Shown here piece after piece: positions 40,004 through 48,594 of a DNA stretch of 64,000 nucleotides. How positions within the stretch are numbered: position 1 is the first letter of the stretch; every line of letters begins with the position of its first letter. The notes under the pieces were generated by a model, which saw nothing but the letters and a program-made list of their open reading frames with translations, ran no database searches and was not told where the DNA came from. Source of the DNA: Actinomycetota bacterium (lineage in GTDB: Bacteria > Actinomycetota > Acidimicrobiia > Acidimicrobiales > Ilumatobacteraceae); contig JACQZZ010000097.1 of assembly GCA_016213625.1 (NCBI GenBank), positions 1 through 64,000 of the forward strand, written 5' to 3'. The translations under genes and the position numbers were made by a program.

Positions 40004-41014
40004 CTAGCTCAGACTCCGATCCAGCAACATCGCGTCGCCGAAGCTCAAGAATCGATAACCCTCGGCGAGGGCTTCGTCGTACAGGCGCCGCCACCGCGGG
40101 CCGATGAACGCATCGATCATCATCAGCAGCGTGGTGCGCGGCATGTGGAAGTTGGTCATCAACACGTCGACGGTGGTCCATTCGTACGGACGGTGGATGA
40201 AGATCCGCGTGCGACCCTCCAGGGTGCCGAGCGTGGTCGCGCTCTCCAGCGCGCGCACGCTGGTGGTGCCCACGGCCACCACGCGTCGAGCGGCGCGACA
40301 TGCATCGAGTGTGGACTGCGGCACGCGATAACGCTCGCTGTGCATCGGGTGCTGGGTGGGATCGTCCTCGCTCACCGGCTTGAACGTGTCGAGCCCCACC
40401 ACCAGTTCCACCCGTGCGGTCTCCACGCCCCGTGCCGCCAGCTGTGCCAACAGCTCCGGCGTGAAGTGCAGACCCGCCGTCGGAGCTGCGGCCGAGCCAG
40501 GTTCCCTGGAGTACACGGTCTGGTACCGGTCTGGCCGATCGAGCGTGGCGGTGATGTACGGCGGCAACGGCATCTCGCCGTGCACCTGGAGCAGCGCCAG
40601 CGGGTCGCCGTCACCGATGAGTTCCACCACCATGGTGTCGCCGGCGTCGGACCGACGCACCACACGAACGAGCGGCACGCCGTCGGAGAACAGCTCCTCG
40701 CCTGGCTTCAGCTTCTTGGCAGGGCGCATCATCGCCTCCCACACCCGCCGTTCGGCGTCGAGTGGATCCAGCAGGAGCGCCTCTGCCGCGCCGCCGGTGG
40801 CCCGCGCCAGGCGCAGGCGGGCGGGGATGACCCTGCTGTCGTTCACGACCAGCAGATCGCCCTCGCGGAGGAACTCGCCGATGTCGCGCACGTGACGGTG
40901 CAGCGGTGCCGACTTGCCCTGGTCCACGAGAAGGCGTGCCGAATCGCGTGGTTCCACCGGGTGCTGGGCGATGCGCTCTTCGGGCAGCACGTAGTCGAAG
41001 TCGTCGAGACGCAT
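40004..41014 (-). CDS. queA: S-adenosylmethionine:tRNA ribosyltransferase-isomerase
   Basis: Builds the epoxycyclopentane ring of queuosine on tRNA using SAM ribose, 336 residues. Signatures: FDYVLPEERIAQHPVEPRDSARLL, LLVVNDSRVIPARL, YQTVYSREPGSAAAPTAGLHF and TNFHMPRTTLLMMIDAF. Stop is adjacent to the tgt start. TAGCCT lies 9 nt before the ATG (41024-41029). queA followed by tgt indicates queuosine modification. Divergent from the FMN-binding oxidoreductase gene. Confidence 0.96.
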   Translation of the reverse strand: MRLDDFDYVLPEERIAQHPVEPRDSARLLVDQGKSAPLHRHVRDIGEFLREGDLLVVNDSRVIPARLRLARATGGAAEALLLDPLDAERRVWEAMMRPAKKLKPGEELFSDGVPLVRVVRRSDAGDTMVVELIGDGDPLALLQVHGEMPLPPYITATLDRPDRYQTVYSREPGSAAAPTAGLHFTPELLAQLAARGVETARVELVVGLDTFKPVSEDDPTQHPMHSERYRVPQSTLDACRAARRVVAVGTTSVRALESATTLGTLEGRTRIFIHRPYEWTTVDVLMTNFHMPRTTLLMMIDAFIGPRWRRLYDEALAEGYRFLSFGDAMLLDRSLS

Positions 41015-41023
41015 GGCCCGCCA

Positions 41024-41029
41024 AGGCTA
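41024..41029 (-). promoter_or_regulatory. -10 box, leaderless promoter of queA-tgt
   Basis: TAGCCT on the minus strand, 9 nt upstream of the queA ATG. Confidence 0.4.
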
Positions 41030-41058
41030 ACGGGACCCGTCCGCCGCATGGCTGTGCC

Positions 41059-41064
41059 TACGAT
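41059..41064 (+). promoter_or_regulatory. -10 box, leaderless promoter of FMN-binding oxidoreductase
   Basis: TACGAT 6 nt before ATG 41071; selects this ATG over frames further upstream. Confidence 0.45.
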
Positions 41065-41070
41065 TCCTGC

Positions 41071-41700
41071 ATGTACGACTCGAACCGCATCGACACCGTG
41101 GAAGGGCTCCGCACGCTGTACCGCGAGCCGTCGGCGCTGGTCGTCCACAAGGAACGCCCTCAGCTCGACGAGGCTTCTCAGCAGTTCGTGTCCCGCTGCC
41201 GGTTCGCCGCCGTCGGTACTTTCGACGCCGACGGCAATCCTGACGTGTCGCCACGAGGTGGGCAGAGCGGGTTCATCCGCGTGCTCGACCCTGGCCACCT
41301 CGCGATCGCCGACCTCGGCGGCAACAATCGCCTCGACACCCTTCAGAACGTCATCGCCAGCGGCCGAATCGCGCTGATGATGGTGGTACCCGGTCAGAGC
41401 GAGACCGTGCGCGTGAACGGCCGGGCATGGGTGTCGGCCGATCCAGAACTGCTGGATGGGTTCTCGCTGCCGAAGGTGCCGAAGACCGCGATCGTCGTCG
41501 AGGTGCAGACCACCTTCGTGCACTGTGCCAAGGCGTTCCTGCGTGGCGGTGTGTGGGACGCCGCGGCGTGGGCCGAGTTGGCCGACACGCCCGACGGCGC
41601 CGCCATCCTCAGTTGCCAGCAGGTGGCCGACCTCGATGCGGCCACCATGCGACGACTGCTCGACGACGGCTACGTCTCCTCGTTGGACGAAGAGCGTTGA
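41071..41700 (+). CDS. Pyridoxamine-5'-phosphate-oxidase-like FMN-binding protein
   Basis: 209-residue split-barrel flavin-binding protein of the PPOX class (MSMEG_1061-like). Strand pattern with CRFAAVGTFDADGNPDVSPRG, HLAIADLGGNNRLDTLQNVIASGRIALMMVVPG (shown in parts: GNNRLDTLQN and RIALMMVVPG), TVRVNGRAWVS and VVEVQTTFVHCAKAFLRGGVW. Likely a flavin- or F420-dependent reductase of small molecules; substrate unknown. Convergent with the PEP-utiliser gene, with 3 nt between stops. Confidence 0.85.
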   Translation: MYDSNRIDTVEGLRTLYREPSALVVHKERPQLDEASQQFVSRCRFAAVGTFDADGNPDVSPRGGQSGFIRVLDPGHLAIADLGGNNRLDTLQNVIASGRIALMMVVPGQSETVRVNGRAWVSADPELLDGFSLPKVPKTAIVVEVQTTFVHCAKAFLRGGVWDAAAWAELADTPDGAAILSCQQVADLDAATMRRLLDDGYVSSLDEER

Positions 41701-41703
41701 CGC

Positions 41704-43338
41704 TCAACCGTTCAGCAGTTCGATGACGCCCGCGTCGGCGTCGAGACGCACCATCGCGCCGTCGGGAATGTCGGTGAGCGCCGCTCGAGCGCCGACGACG
41801 GCCGGAATACCCAGTTCTCGAGCGATGACCGCAGCGTGGCTCATCGAGCCGCCCTCGGCGGTGACCACACCACCGGCGATCGACAACACCAGGTTGTACG
41901 CAGGAGTGGTGCCGGCGACCACCAGGATGTCGCCGGGCTCGAGGAGATCCAGTGCTTCCTCCGGCGAGGTGGCCACGCGCGCCCGACCCGTGATGGCGCC
42001 GCCGCCGATGCCCACTCCTGCCATTCCCGACGACCTCGCTTCGCCGTCCATGCCCATGTGCTGCATCACGATCTGCACCATGCCCGTGAGCCGCGCCATG
42101 TCGGCCGGCAGCACGTCGGGCGGCGGGGTCGGCTCGGGAGGGCCCAGCAATGAAGGAGTGAGGACACGCTTCAGCGCCTGCCGACGCTCCGCTCGCGCCT
42201 GGAGCACGTCGCCCGACGGTCGACCCGACAGCACGGTGTCCACCTCGGTCGGCTCGATCTCCAACGCCAGCAGATGGTCGCCGACCACACCGCGACGCAC
42301 CATGCGCCGTCCGAGCTCGAGCACCGCGAGTCGCATCAACCCGAGCGGCCATTCCGCCGTGATCGGGCCGTTGTCGTCGCGCAGGTCCATCGCGTCGCGC
42401 GCCTGCGCGAGCAACTCGTCGAACTGTGCCCGATGCGGGGCCGGAACGGTGTGGCGAGCGTCGGCGATTCGAGCGGCGACCGCTGCTGCGTTGTCGCGCA
42501 CCTCCGCGTTCATGATGGACGCGACGACGAGGTCGGGTCGTTCGGCGAGCGTGACGCCGTCGATGTCGTAGCGGGAGAACAACACTGCGCCGCGCCGGTC
42601 GAGGTACTCGGTGACCATCGCGTCCACCTCCGGCGACACCGCCCGGATGTCGTCGAGCGTGTGCGGTGTCCGACCCGACGCCTCCACCGCCTCGCGAATG
42701 CGCGCCAGCGCGATCGCCGGTTCGGTGGTCGAGGGCGACGCCCCCTCGAGGAGCGACAACAGTACGGCCGCGGGCACACCCCAGTCGCGCGCCTCGTAGA
42801 GCAGGCGGCCGATTGGACCGACGTCGTAGCCGTGCAGCCAGAAGTGGAGCTCCCAGTTCGTCGAGCAGTGGGCGATGCAGCGATGCACGTGCGCGACGAG
42901 GTCCTCGTCGGCGAGCTCGCCGAGGGGCACCGACTGGATGGCCAGGTTCTCGGCCGCGATCCGCTGTTTCTCTCCGTGCTGCCAGTCGTGGATGACGCGC
43001 TTCCACGGCTCGTCCACCAGCACCGCGCCGGCCGCTCGGTTCCTCCGGCGCATCTCGGGGTGCAGACGCATGACGGCCTTCAGGACGAAGGCCGGCGGAA
43101 GCCGTGTGGGGGTGCGGTCCGCCCCCAGCAGCGGACGAATCCTGCTGTAGAACTGACCGTTGACGAACCGCACGTCCAGCGTGTCGATCGGCGCGCCGAG
43201 CTCCGCGAACACGCGGCGCATCCCCGCCGGCATGGATCGGCTCACCAGGTCCTGCACGAGCGGCGTCGCGCCACTCGGGATGTGTGACCGATCGACGGCC
43301 CACTGACCGGGGCCAGGTGCATCCCAACGGACGTCCAT
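41704..43338 (-). CDS. PEP-utilising swivelling-domain protein without ATP-binding domain
   Basis: 544 residues. The C-terminal 80 residues form a PEP-utilisers mobile (phosphohistidine) domain: GRARVATSPEEALDLLEPGDILV and the phospho-His motif GGSMSHAAVIARELGIPAVVG. The upstream 440 residues are mostly helical and unlike the ATP-grasp domain of PPDK, PEP synthase or rifampicin phosphotransferase; no ATP-grasp lysine/glutamate motifs are seen. It resembles the central/C-terminal part of rifampicin-phosphotransferase-like proteins. It may work with a separate ATP-binding partner not found in this window. A TAGGGT box lies further upstream with an RBS GAGGGGAGA before the ATG. Confidence 0.78.
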   Translation of the reverse strand: MDVRWDAPGPGQWAVDRSHIPSGATPLVQDLVSRSMPAGMRRVFAELGAPIDTLDVRFVNGQFYSRIRPLLGADRTPTRLPPAFVLKAVMRLHPEMRRRNRAAGAVLVDEPWKRVIHDWQHGEKQRIAAENLAIQSVPLGELADEDLVAHVHRCIAHCSTNWELHFWLHGYDVGPIGRLLYEARDWGVPAAVLLSLLEGASPSTTEPAIALARIREAVEASGRTPHTLDDIRAVSPEVDAMVTEYLDRRGAVLFSRYDIDGVTLAERPDLVVASIMNAEVRDNAAAVAARIADARHTVPAPHRAQFDELLAQARDAMDLRDDNGPITAEWPLGLMRLAVLELGRRMVRRGVVGDHLLALEIEPTEVDTVLSGRPSGDVLQARAERRQALKRVLTPSLLGPPEPTPPPDVLPADMARLTGMVQIVMQHMGMDGEARSSGMAGVGIGGGAITGRARVATSPEEALDLLEPGDILVVAGTTPAYNLVLSIAGGVVTAEGGSMSHAAVIARELGIPAVVGARAALTDIPDGAMVRLDADAGVIELLNG

Positions 43339-43395
43339 CGCGTCTCCCCTCGACGGGGAAACCCTAGACCTTGACGGGATGCGCGCTGGGCGGAC

Positions 43396-44613
43396 TCAGG
43401 CCATCTTCGCCTGCAGGCGACGGTCGAGTGCGTCGAGGAAGTCCTCGGTGGTGAGCCACGGCGAGTCCTTGCTGATGAGGAGCGCGAGGTCCTTGGTCAT
43501 CTCACCCTGCTCCACGGCTTCGACGCACACGTTCTCGAGCGCCTTGGCGAAGTTCACCACGTCGGGCGTGCCGTCCATCTGGCCGCGGTAGGTGAGGCCC
43601 TGGGTCCAGGCGTAGATCGACGCGATGGGGTTCGTGGAGGTCTTGTTGCCCTTCTGGTGCTCGCGGTAGTGGCGCGTGACAGTGCCGTGCGCGGCCTCGG
43701 CTTCGACGGTCTTGCCATCCGGGGTCATCAGCACGCTGGTCATCAGGCCGAGCGAACCGAAGCCCTGCGCCACGGTGTCGCTCTGCACGTCGCCGTCGTA
43801 GTTCTTGCACGCCCACAGGTAGCCGCCCTCCCACTTCATGGCGCAGGCGACCATGTCGTCGATGAGGCGGTGCTCGTAGGTGAGGCCCAGCGCGTCCATC
43901 TCGGCCTTGAACTCGTTCTGGTACACATCCTCGAAGATGTCCTTGAAGGAGCCGTCGTACGCCTTGAGGATGGTGTTCTTGGTGGACAGGTACACCGGGT
44001 AGTTGCGCAGGATGCCGTAGCGCAACGACGCACGGGCGAAGTCGCGGATGCTGTCGTTGTAGTTGTACATCCCCATCGCCACGCCACCGTCGGCACCGAA
44101 GTCGGCCACCTTCATCTCGACCGGCTCGCTGCCGTCGGCGGGGATGTAGGTCATCATGACGGTGCCGGCGCCCGGCACCTTGTAGTCGGTGGCCTTGTAC
44201 TGGTCGCCGTGTGCGTGACGGCCGATGACGATGGGCTTGGTCCAACCCGGCACGAGGCGCGGGATGTTGGAGATGACGATGGGCTCGCGGAAGATGACAC
44301 CACCGAGGATGTTGCGGATGGTGCCGTTGGGGCTCTTCCACATCTTCTTCAGGCCGAACTCCTCGACGCGTGCCTCGTCGGGCGTGATGGTGGCGCACTT
44401 CACGGCCACACCGTGCACCTTGGTGGCGTTGGCAGAGTCGATGGTGACCTGGTCGTCGGTGGCGTCGCGGTGCTCGATGCCGAGGTCGTAGTAGTCGAGC
44501 TCGATGTCGAGGTACGGCAGGATGAGCTTGTCCTTGATGAACTGCCAGATGATGCGCGTCATCTCGTCGCCGTCCATCTCGACCACCGGCTTCGCGACCT
44601 TGATCTTCGACAT
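43396..44613 (-). CDS. icd: Isocitrate dehydrogenase (NADP+), dimeric type
   Basis: TCA-cycle enzyme forming 2-oxoglutarate and NADPH, 405 residues, the length of the dimeric eukaryote-like type rather than the monomeric 740-residue type. N-terminus [18 protein letters not shown], substrate site [31 protein letters not shown]-like [29 protein letters not shown] (in parts: [15 protein letters not shown]), and NADP-binding [16 protein letters not shown] with [12 protein letters not shown] 44613 is preceded by an RBS (AAGGAGCCAGGA); TACCCT 44 nt upstream (44658-44663) is a likely -10. Confidence 0.96.
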   Translation of the reverse strand: MSKIKVAKPVVEMDGDEMTRIIWQFIKDKLILPYLDIELDYYDLGIEHRDATDDQVTIDSANATKVHGVAVKCATITPDEARVEEFGLKKMWKSPNGTIRNILGGVIFREPIVISNIPRLVPGWTKPIVIGRHAHGDQYKATDYKVPGAGTVMMTYIPADGSEPVEMKVADFGADGGVAMGMYNYNDSIRDFARASLRYGILRNYPVYLSTKNTILKAYDGSFKDIFEDVYQNEFKAEMDALGLTYEHRLIDDMVACAMKWEGGYLWACKNYDGDVQSDTVAQGFGSLGLMTSVLMTPDGKTVEAEAAHGTVTRHYREHQKGNKTSTNPIASIYAWTQGLTYRGQMDGTPDVVNFAKALENVCVEAVEQGEMTKDLALLISKDSPWLTTEDFLDALDRRLQAKMA

Positions 44614-44707
44614 CTTCCTGGCTCCTTCTCGCTCGCCCACTTGTATCGGACTTGTACAGGGTAGCCGGTTCGACACCGGCGACCGAAACGGCAGGTTCGA
44701 ATAATTG

Positions 44708-44738
44708 TTGACCAGTTGAGTCGCCTTTCAGGTAGGGT
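44708..44738 (+). promoter_or_regulatory. Leaderless promoter of the cupin-TauD operon
   Basis: TTGACC (44708-44713) and TAGGGT (44733-44738) with a 19-nt spacer; the ATG follows after 7 nt. It is the only promoter in the window where I can name a good -35 as well as a -10 box. Confidence 0.5.
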
Positions 44739-44745
44739 GCCACCC

Positions 44746-45198
44746 ATGTCCCCCACCCATCTCGACGACACGAACTCGTGGCAGCTCACCGCGTCACGCT
44801 CGTCGCATCCGTCGCAGCGGATCACGCCGCTGCTCGGGCCCGGCGACCTGCTCGTGGAGATCGCCGCCGGCATGGGTCGGGTCGCGGTGCCGGTGGAACT
44901 GGTCGGCCGGCCGTCCCGCTCGCTGTCGCGGGAACTCGTCCTCACCACGCCGGCGTACGACGTGTGGGTGATGCACTGGCCTGCGGGCGAGGCCGCCGAT
45001 CTGCATTCCCACGATCAGTTCGTGGCGTACCACGTCGTGAGCGGCGAACTCGTCGAGGAGCGAGTGCTGGCCACCCGTTCCGAGCGCGACGTACGCCCGG
45101 TCGGATCCACCACCCTCGTTCCCCCACACACGATGCACCGCCTCGCCAGCACCGCCCCCACCACCACGGTGCACGTGCACGCCAAGGACTCCCGGTGA
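44746..45198 (+). CDS. Cysteine-dioxygenase-like cupin protein
   Basis: 150 residues, single cupin. Metal-binding pattern in YDVWVMHWPAGEAADLHSHDQFVAYHVVSGELVEE (parts: HWPAGEAADLHSHDQ and VVSGELVEER) and the second strand VPPHTMHRLASTAPTTTVHVHAK resemble type I cysteine dioxygenases (PF05995), which oxidise cysteine or other thiols to sulfinates. A 3-mercaptopropionate-type substrate is also possible. Coupled to the TauD gene by a GTGA overlap. Confidence 0.75.
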   Translation: MSPTHLDDTNSWQLTASRSSHPSQRITPLLGPGDLLVEIAAGMGRVAVPVELVGRPSRSLSRELVLTTPAYDVWVMHWPAGEAADLHSHDQFVAYHVVSGELVEERVLATRSERDVRPVGSTTLVPPHTMHRLASTAPTTTVHVHAKDSR

Positions 45199-46109
45199 CG
45201 GCGACCGATCAGGTGCGCGTCGACGACCTTCCCGCCGGCTGGTCCATCGAGCCGCTCACCGGCACCCTGGGCGCGGTGCTCCACGGCGTGGATCTGTCGC
45301 ACTCACTCACCGAGCGCGAGGCAGCGGCGGTCAGGTCCGCGCTCCTGTCGTATCGCGTCGTGTTCTTCCGCGACCAGCAGATCACGCCCGTCCAGCAGGT
45401 GCAGTTCGCCCGCACCCTGGGCACCCTCACTCCTGCGCATCCCCTCGTGGGTGGACTCGACGACGATCACCCCGAAGTGCTGCAGCTCGACAGCGACGAC
45501 TACCCGCTGGGCGTGGGCAATCGCGGCAAGGGCACCAGTTACAACAACCGCTGGCACACCGATGTCACGTTCAGCGCCACTCCCCCGGCATTCGCCGTGC
45601 TCGCCGGACGCGTCATCCCACGGCGCGGCGGCGACACGCTGTGGGCCGATCTGGTCGATGCGTACGAGACCCTCAGCACGCCCATCCAGCGGTTGCTCGA
45701 CGATCTGGTCGCCGTGCACGACGCGAGCGCGACGTTCAATCGCTTCCGCAACGAGGATCCCAGCGGTGAACAGCGCGCCAAGCTGGCTCAGCTGCAGCCC
45801 GTGCGGCACCCGGTGGTGCGAGTGCATCCCGAGACGGGCGAACGCGGTCTGTTCGTGAACGACACGTTCACCGCGGCCATCGAGGGCCTCAGCCCGGCCG
45901 AGAGCGATGCGTTGCTGCGCCTGCTGTACGAGCACACCATTGCTCCTGAGCGCGTCGTGCGCTGGCACTGGCGCGAGGGCGATGTCGCGGTGTGGGACAA
46001 CCGGTCCACGGCCCACTACGCGGCTGCCGACTACACCGAGCGACGCGTCATGCACCGCATCACCGTTGCGGGCGACCGACCCGTGGGCGTGCACGGCTCC
46101 ATCGACTGA
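45195..46109 (+). CDS. TauD/TfdA-family Fe(II)/2-oxoglutarate dioxygenase
   Basis: 304 residues. Iron ligands: His-x-Asp in NNRWHTDVTFSATPP and distal His in DNRSTAHYAAADY, with the 2-oxoglutarate Arg in RRVMHRITVAGDRP. GAVLHGVDLSHSL and YRVVFFRDQQI are family-typical. Taurine dioxygenase, alkylsulfatase-type (AtsK) and 2,4-D dioxygenases share these motifs, so the substrate is open. GTG 45195 overlaps the cupin stop (GTGA). The cupin upstream and an alkylsulfatase-like MBL protein downstream favour an organosulfur substrate. Confidence 0.88.
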   Translation: MTATDQVRVDDLPAGWSIEPLTGTLGAVLHGVDLSHSLTEREAAAVRSALLSYRVVFFRDQQITPVQQVQFARTLGTLTPAHPLVGGLDDDHPEVLQLDSDDYPLGVGNRGKGTSYNNRWHTDVTFSATPPAFAVLAGRVIPRRGGDTLWADLVDAYETLSTPIQRLLDDLVAVHDASATFNRFRNEDPSGEQRAKLAQLQPVRHPVVRVHPETGERGLFVNDTFTAAIEGLSPAESDALLRLLYEHTIAPERVVRWHWREGDVAVWDNRSTAHYAAADYTERRVMHRITVAGDRPVGVHGSID

Positions 46110-46130
46110 GCAGGCCGGGTGCGCACCTCC

Positions 46131-46136
46131 TAGCAT
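46131..46136 (+). promoter_or_regulatory. -10 box upstream of acyl-CoA dehydrogenase
   Basis: TAGCAT 8 nt before the ATG. Unlike other leaderless sites it is followed by a GGAGG sequence, so the gene could also be translated from a longer transcript. Confidence 0.35.
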
Positions 46137-46144
46137 CGGAGGTG

Positions 46145-47245
46145 ATGGACTTCTCCTGGACGAGTGAACAGTCGGCGTTGCGCGAGGAAGCAGCGAGCGT
46201 GGCAGCAGATGCCGTGGCTCGCTTCGGTCGCTCGAACGACTCGTGGATCAACGGGTACTCCAAGGAGTTCTCCAAGGAGCTCGGCGCGCACGGCTGGATC
46301 GGCATGACCTGGCCCGACAACCCGTACAGCGGCCCCGCCCGTCCTGGCCTCGACCGGCTCATCGTCGGCGAGGAGATGATCAAGGCCGGCGCTCCCATCG
46401 CCGCATCGTGGTTCGCCGACCGACAGATGGGCCCGGCACTCCTGGCGTACGGCACACCCGATCAGCAGGACGCGTTCCTCCCCGCCATCGTCGCCGGCGA
46501 GACCACGTGGTGCATCGGCATGAGCGAACCCAATGCCGGGAGCGACCTCGCCAGCCTGAAGACCTCGGCCGAACGCCAGGGCGACGAGTTCGTCATCAAC
46601 GGCCAGAAGATCTGGACGAGTTTCGGCGCGGTGGCCGACTACTGCTATCTCATCTGCCGCACGTCGTCCGATGGCCCGCCCCATGCGGGCATCAGTGAGG
46701 TCATCGTCCCGATGGACACCCCCGGCATCGAGGTGCGTCCCATCAAGGACATGACCACCAACCGCCACTTCTCGGAGGTGTTCTTCACCGATGTGCGCGT
46801 GCCGGTGGCCAATCTGGTGGGCCAGGAAGGCGCAGCGTTCAAGCAGACGATGCGCCAGCTCGAGCACGAGCGCGGCGGCATCGACCGACTGGTGAGCAAC
46901 TTCGCGCTGTACCGCATGGCGCTCGAGCGGGCCGACACCTCGGATCCCGTCGTGCGCCAGGAGATCGCCGCACTGGAGATCGCCTACCGCATCGGTCGCA
47001 TCCTGGTGGTGCGTGAGGTGCTGAAGCAGGCGCCGGCCGGGTTCAGCGCGGCGACGAAGTGCTTCTGCACCGAGCACGAGATCCGAGTCGCCGAGTTCGT
47101 CGCCCGGGTGTTCGGCCCCGAGGCCACGCTGTGGGACGACCTCACTCGTGGCCTGGTCTACGCGCCCGGCTACACCATCATGGGCGGCACCTCGAACGTG
47201 ATGCGCAACATCCTCGGCGAACGGGTGCTCGGCCTCCCTCGCTGA
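46145..47245 (+). CDS. Acyl-CoA dehydrogenase
   Basis: FAD enzyme introducing a trans-2 double bond in acyl-CoAs, 366 residues. Family regions: WCIGMSEPNAGSDLASLKTSA, VINGQKIWTSFGAVADYCYLICRT (parts: GQKIWTSF), FSEVFFTDVRVPVANLVGQEG, and the C-terminal YTIMGGTSNVMRNILGERVLGLPR with GGTSNVMRNILGE where most have GTSEIQR. The catalytic base position cannot be assigned with confidence and a steroid- or branched-chain-specific subfamily is possible. Lies between TauD and the MBL gene on one strand. Confidence 0.9.
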   Translation: MDFSWTSEQSALREEAASVAADAVARFGRSNDSWINGYSKEFSKELGAHGWIGMTWPDNPYSGPARPGLDRLIVGEEMIKAGAPIAASWFADRQMGPALLAYGTPDQQDAFLPAIVAGETTWCIGMSEPNAGSDLASLKTSAERQGDEFVINGQKIWTSFGAVADYCYLICRTSSDGPPHAGISEVIVPMDTPGIEVRPIKDMTTNRHFSEVFFTDVRVPVANLVGQEGAAFKQTMRQLEHERGGIDRLVSNFALYRMALERADTSDPVVRQEIAALEIAYRIGRILVVREVLKQAPAGFSAATKCFCTEHEIRVAEFVARVFGPEATLWDDLTRGLVYAPGYTIMGGTSNVMRNILGERVLGLPR

Positions 47246-47258
47246 ACATGTCGCCGAC

Positions 47259-47264
47259 TACCGT
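47259..47264 (+). promoter_or_regulatory. -10 box deciding the start of the MBL/alkylsulfatase-like gene
   Basis: TACCGT 7 nt before ATG 47272; favours this ATG over the one at 47248. Confidence 0.45.
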
Positions 47265-47271
47265 CGCACAC

Positions 47272-48594
47272 ATGGCCGACCTGCTCGCACTGTCCTCGCG
47301 CATCATCGACAGCCGACTCACCGATCAACCGGTGAACCGCGTCACCAACGAGCTCAGCGAAGTCGCCGAGGGCATCGCCATGGTGGAGAGCTTCAGCCAC
47401 TGCGTGGCGCTCGACAGTGGTGACGGATTGGTGTGCTTCGACTCGTCAGGTGCACACACCGGCGAGGCCGTGCGAGCATCGCTGCGCGGCTGGCGCGACC
47501 AACGGGTGAGCCATCTCGTGTACACCCACGGACACGCCGATCACGTCGGCGGGAGCTCGTTCTTCGCCGACGACCGTCCGCTGGTGGTCGGACACGAGAA
47601 CGTCGCCCATCGCATGGATCGCTACGAGTTCACCAACAACTGGAACCTCATCATCAACGCCCGCCAGTTCGGCGGTGTGGCCGGAGAACTGAACCTCGGG
47701 GTCGGAGGTGGCGGCACAGGCCTGGAGGTGAAGGCCGGCGGGCGCAGGTTCCTCCCCGCCGCCACGTTGCGCCCCGCCGAGACGTTCCGCACCGACGCCG
47801 AGATCACCGTCGGTGCAGAGGTCATCGAGATGCACCATGCGCGAGGCGAGACCGACGACCACCTGTGGGCGTGGCTTCCCCAGCGGAAGGCCGTGGTCAC
47901 CGGCGACTTCCTCATCTGGAACTTCCCCAACGCGGGCAACCCGCAGAAGGTGCAGCGCTACCCCATGGAGTGGGCGGTGGCACTCCGCACGATGATCGCT
48001 CAGGGGCCCGAGTTGCTGCTGCCCGCACACGGATTGCCCATCGAGGGGCGCGAGCGCATCGCACGCGTGCTCGACGATGTGGCCACCGCACTCGAAGATC
48101 TGGTGCGCGACGTCGTGGGGATGATGAACGCAGGCGCCACGCTCGACACCATCGTGCACACGGTGAAGGTGCCGGCGGAGACGCTCGCCAAGCCGTACCT
48201 CCGACCGTTGTACGACGAGCCGGAGTTCGTCGTACGTGGCATCTGGCGCCAGTTCGGCGGCTGGTGGGACGGAGCAGCATCGCGCCTCAAGCCGTCGTCC
48301 GACGCGGCCCTGGCATCGGAGGTGGCAGCACTCGCCGGCGGGGCCGACGTGCTCATCCGGCGAGCCCAGCAGTTGGCCGGCGACGGCGACCTCCGCCTCG
48401 CGTGCCACTTGGCCGACCTCGCCGGGTGGGCCGCGCCGGACGACCCGGCAGTGCACGAGGCACGCGCCGAGGTCTACCTCGCACGCCGGAAGGCCGAGCC
48501 GAGCCTGATGAGCAAGGGCATCTTCGCCGCAGCTGCACGCGAGAGCCAGTTGGTGGTCGAGCAGCACGGCCCACCCACCGCGATCACCGACTGA
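47272..48594 (+). CDS. MBL-fold hydrolase with alkyl-sulfatase dimerisation domain
   Basis: 440 residues. The N-terminal MBL domain has the zinc motif YTHGHADHVGGSSFF, further ligands in HHARGETDDHLWAWL and VVTGDFLIW, and LLLPAHGLPIEG. The C-terminal part WRQFGGWWDGAASRLKP followed by LIRRAQQLAGDGDLRLACHLADLAGWAAPDDP is the alkyl-sulfatase dimerisation region of SdsA1-type enzymes; the sterol-carrier-like third domain is absent. Likely hydrolyses a sulfate or similar ester; no signal peptide seen. Ends with an 11-bp tail-to-tail overlap with the EamA gene. Confidence 0.85.
   Translation: MADLLALSSRIIDSRLTDQPVNRVTNELSEVAEGIAMVESFSHCVALDSGDGLVCFDSSGAHTGEAVRASLRGWRDQRVSHLVYTHGHADHVGGSSFFADDRPLVVGHENVAHRMDRYEFTNNWNLIINARQFGGVAGELNLGVGGGGTGLEVKAGGRRFLPAATLRPAETFRTDAEITVGAEVIEMHHARGETDDHLWAWLPQRKAVVTGDFLIWNFPNAGNPQKVQRYPMEWAVALRTMIAQGPELLLPAHGLPIEGRERIARVLDDVATALEDLVRDVVGMMNAGATLDTIVHTVKVPAETLAKPYLRPLYDEPEFVVRGIWRQFGGWWDGAASRLKPSSDAALASEVAALAGGADVLIRRAQQLAGDGDLRLACHLADLAGWAAPDDPAVHEARAEVYLARRKAEPSLMSKGIFAAAARESQLVVEQHGPPTAITD

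Noticed and set aside
38828-41377. 849-codon open frame on the plus strand opposite tgt and queA
   Set aside because: Shadow in high-GC DNA; both strands cannot be coding across two conserved enzymes and the plus-strand product has no motif.
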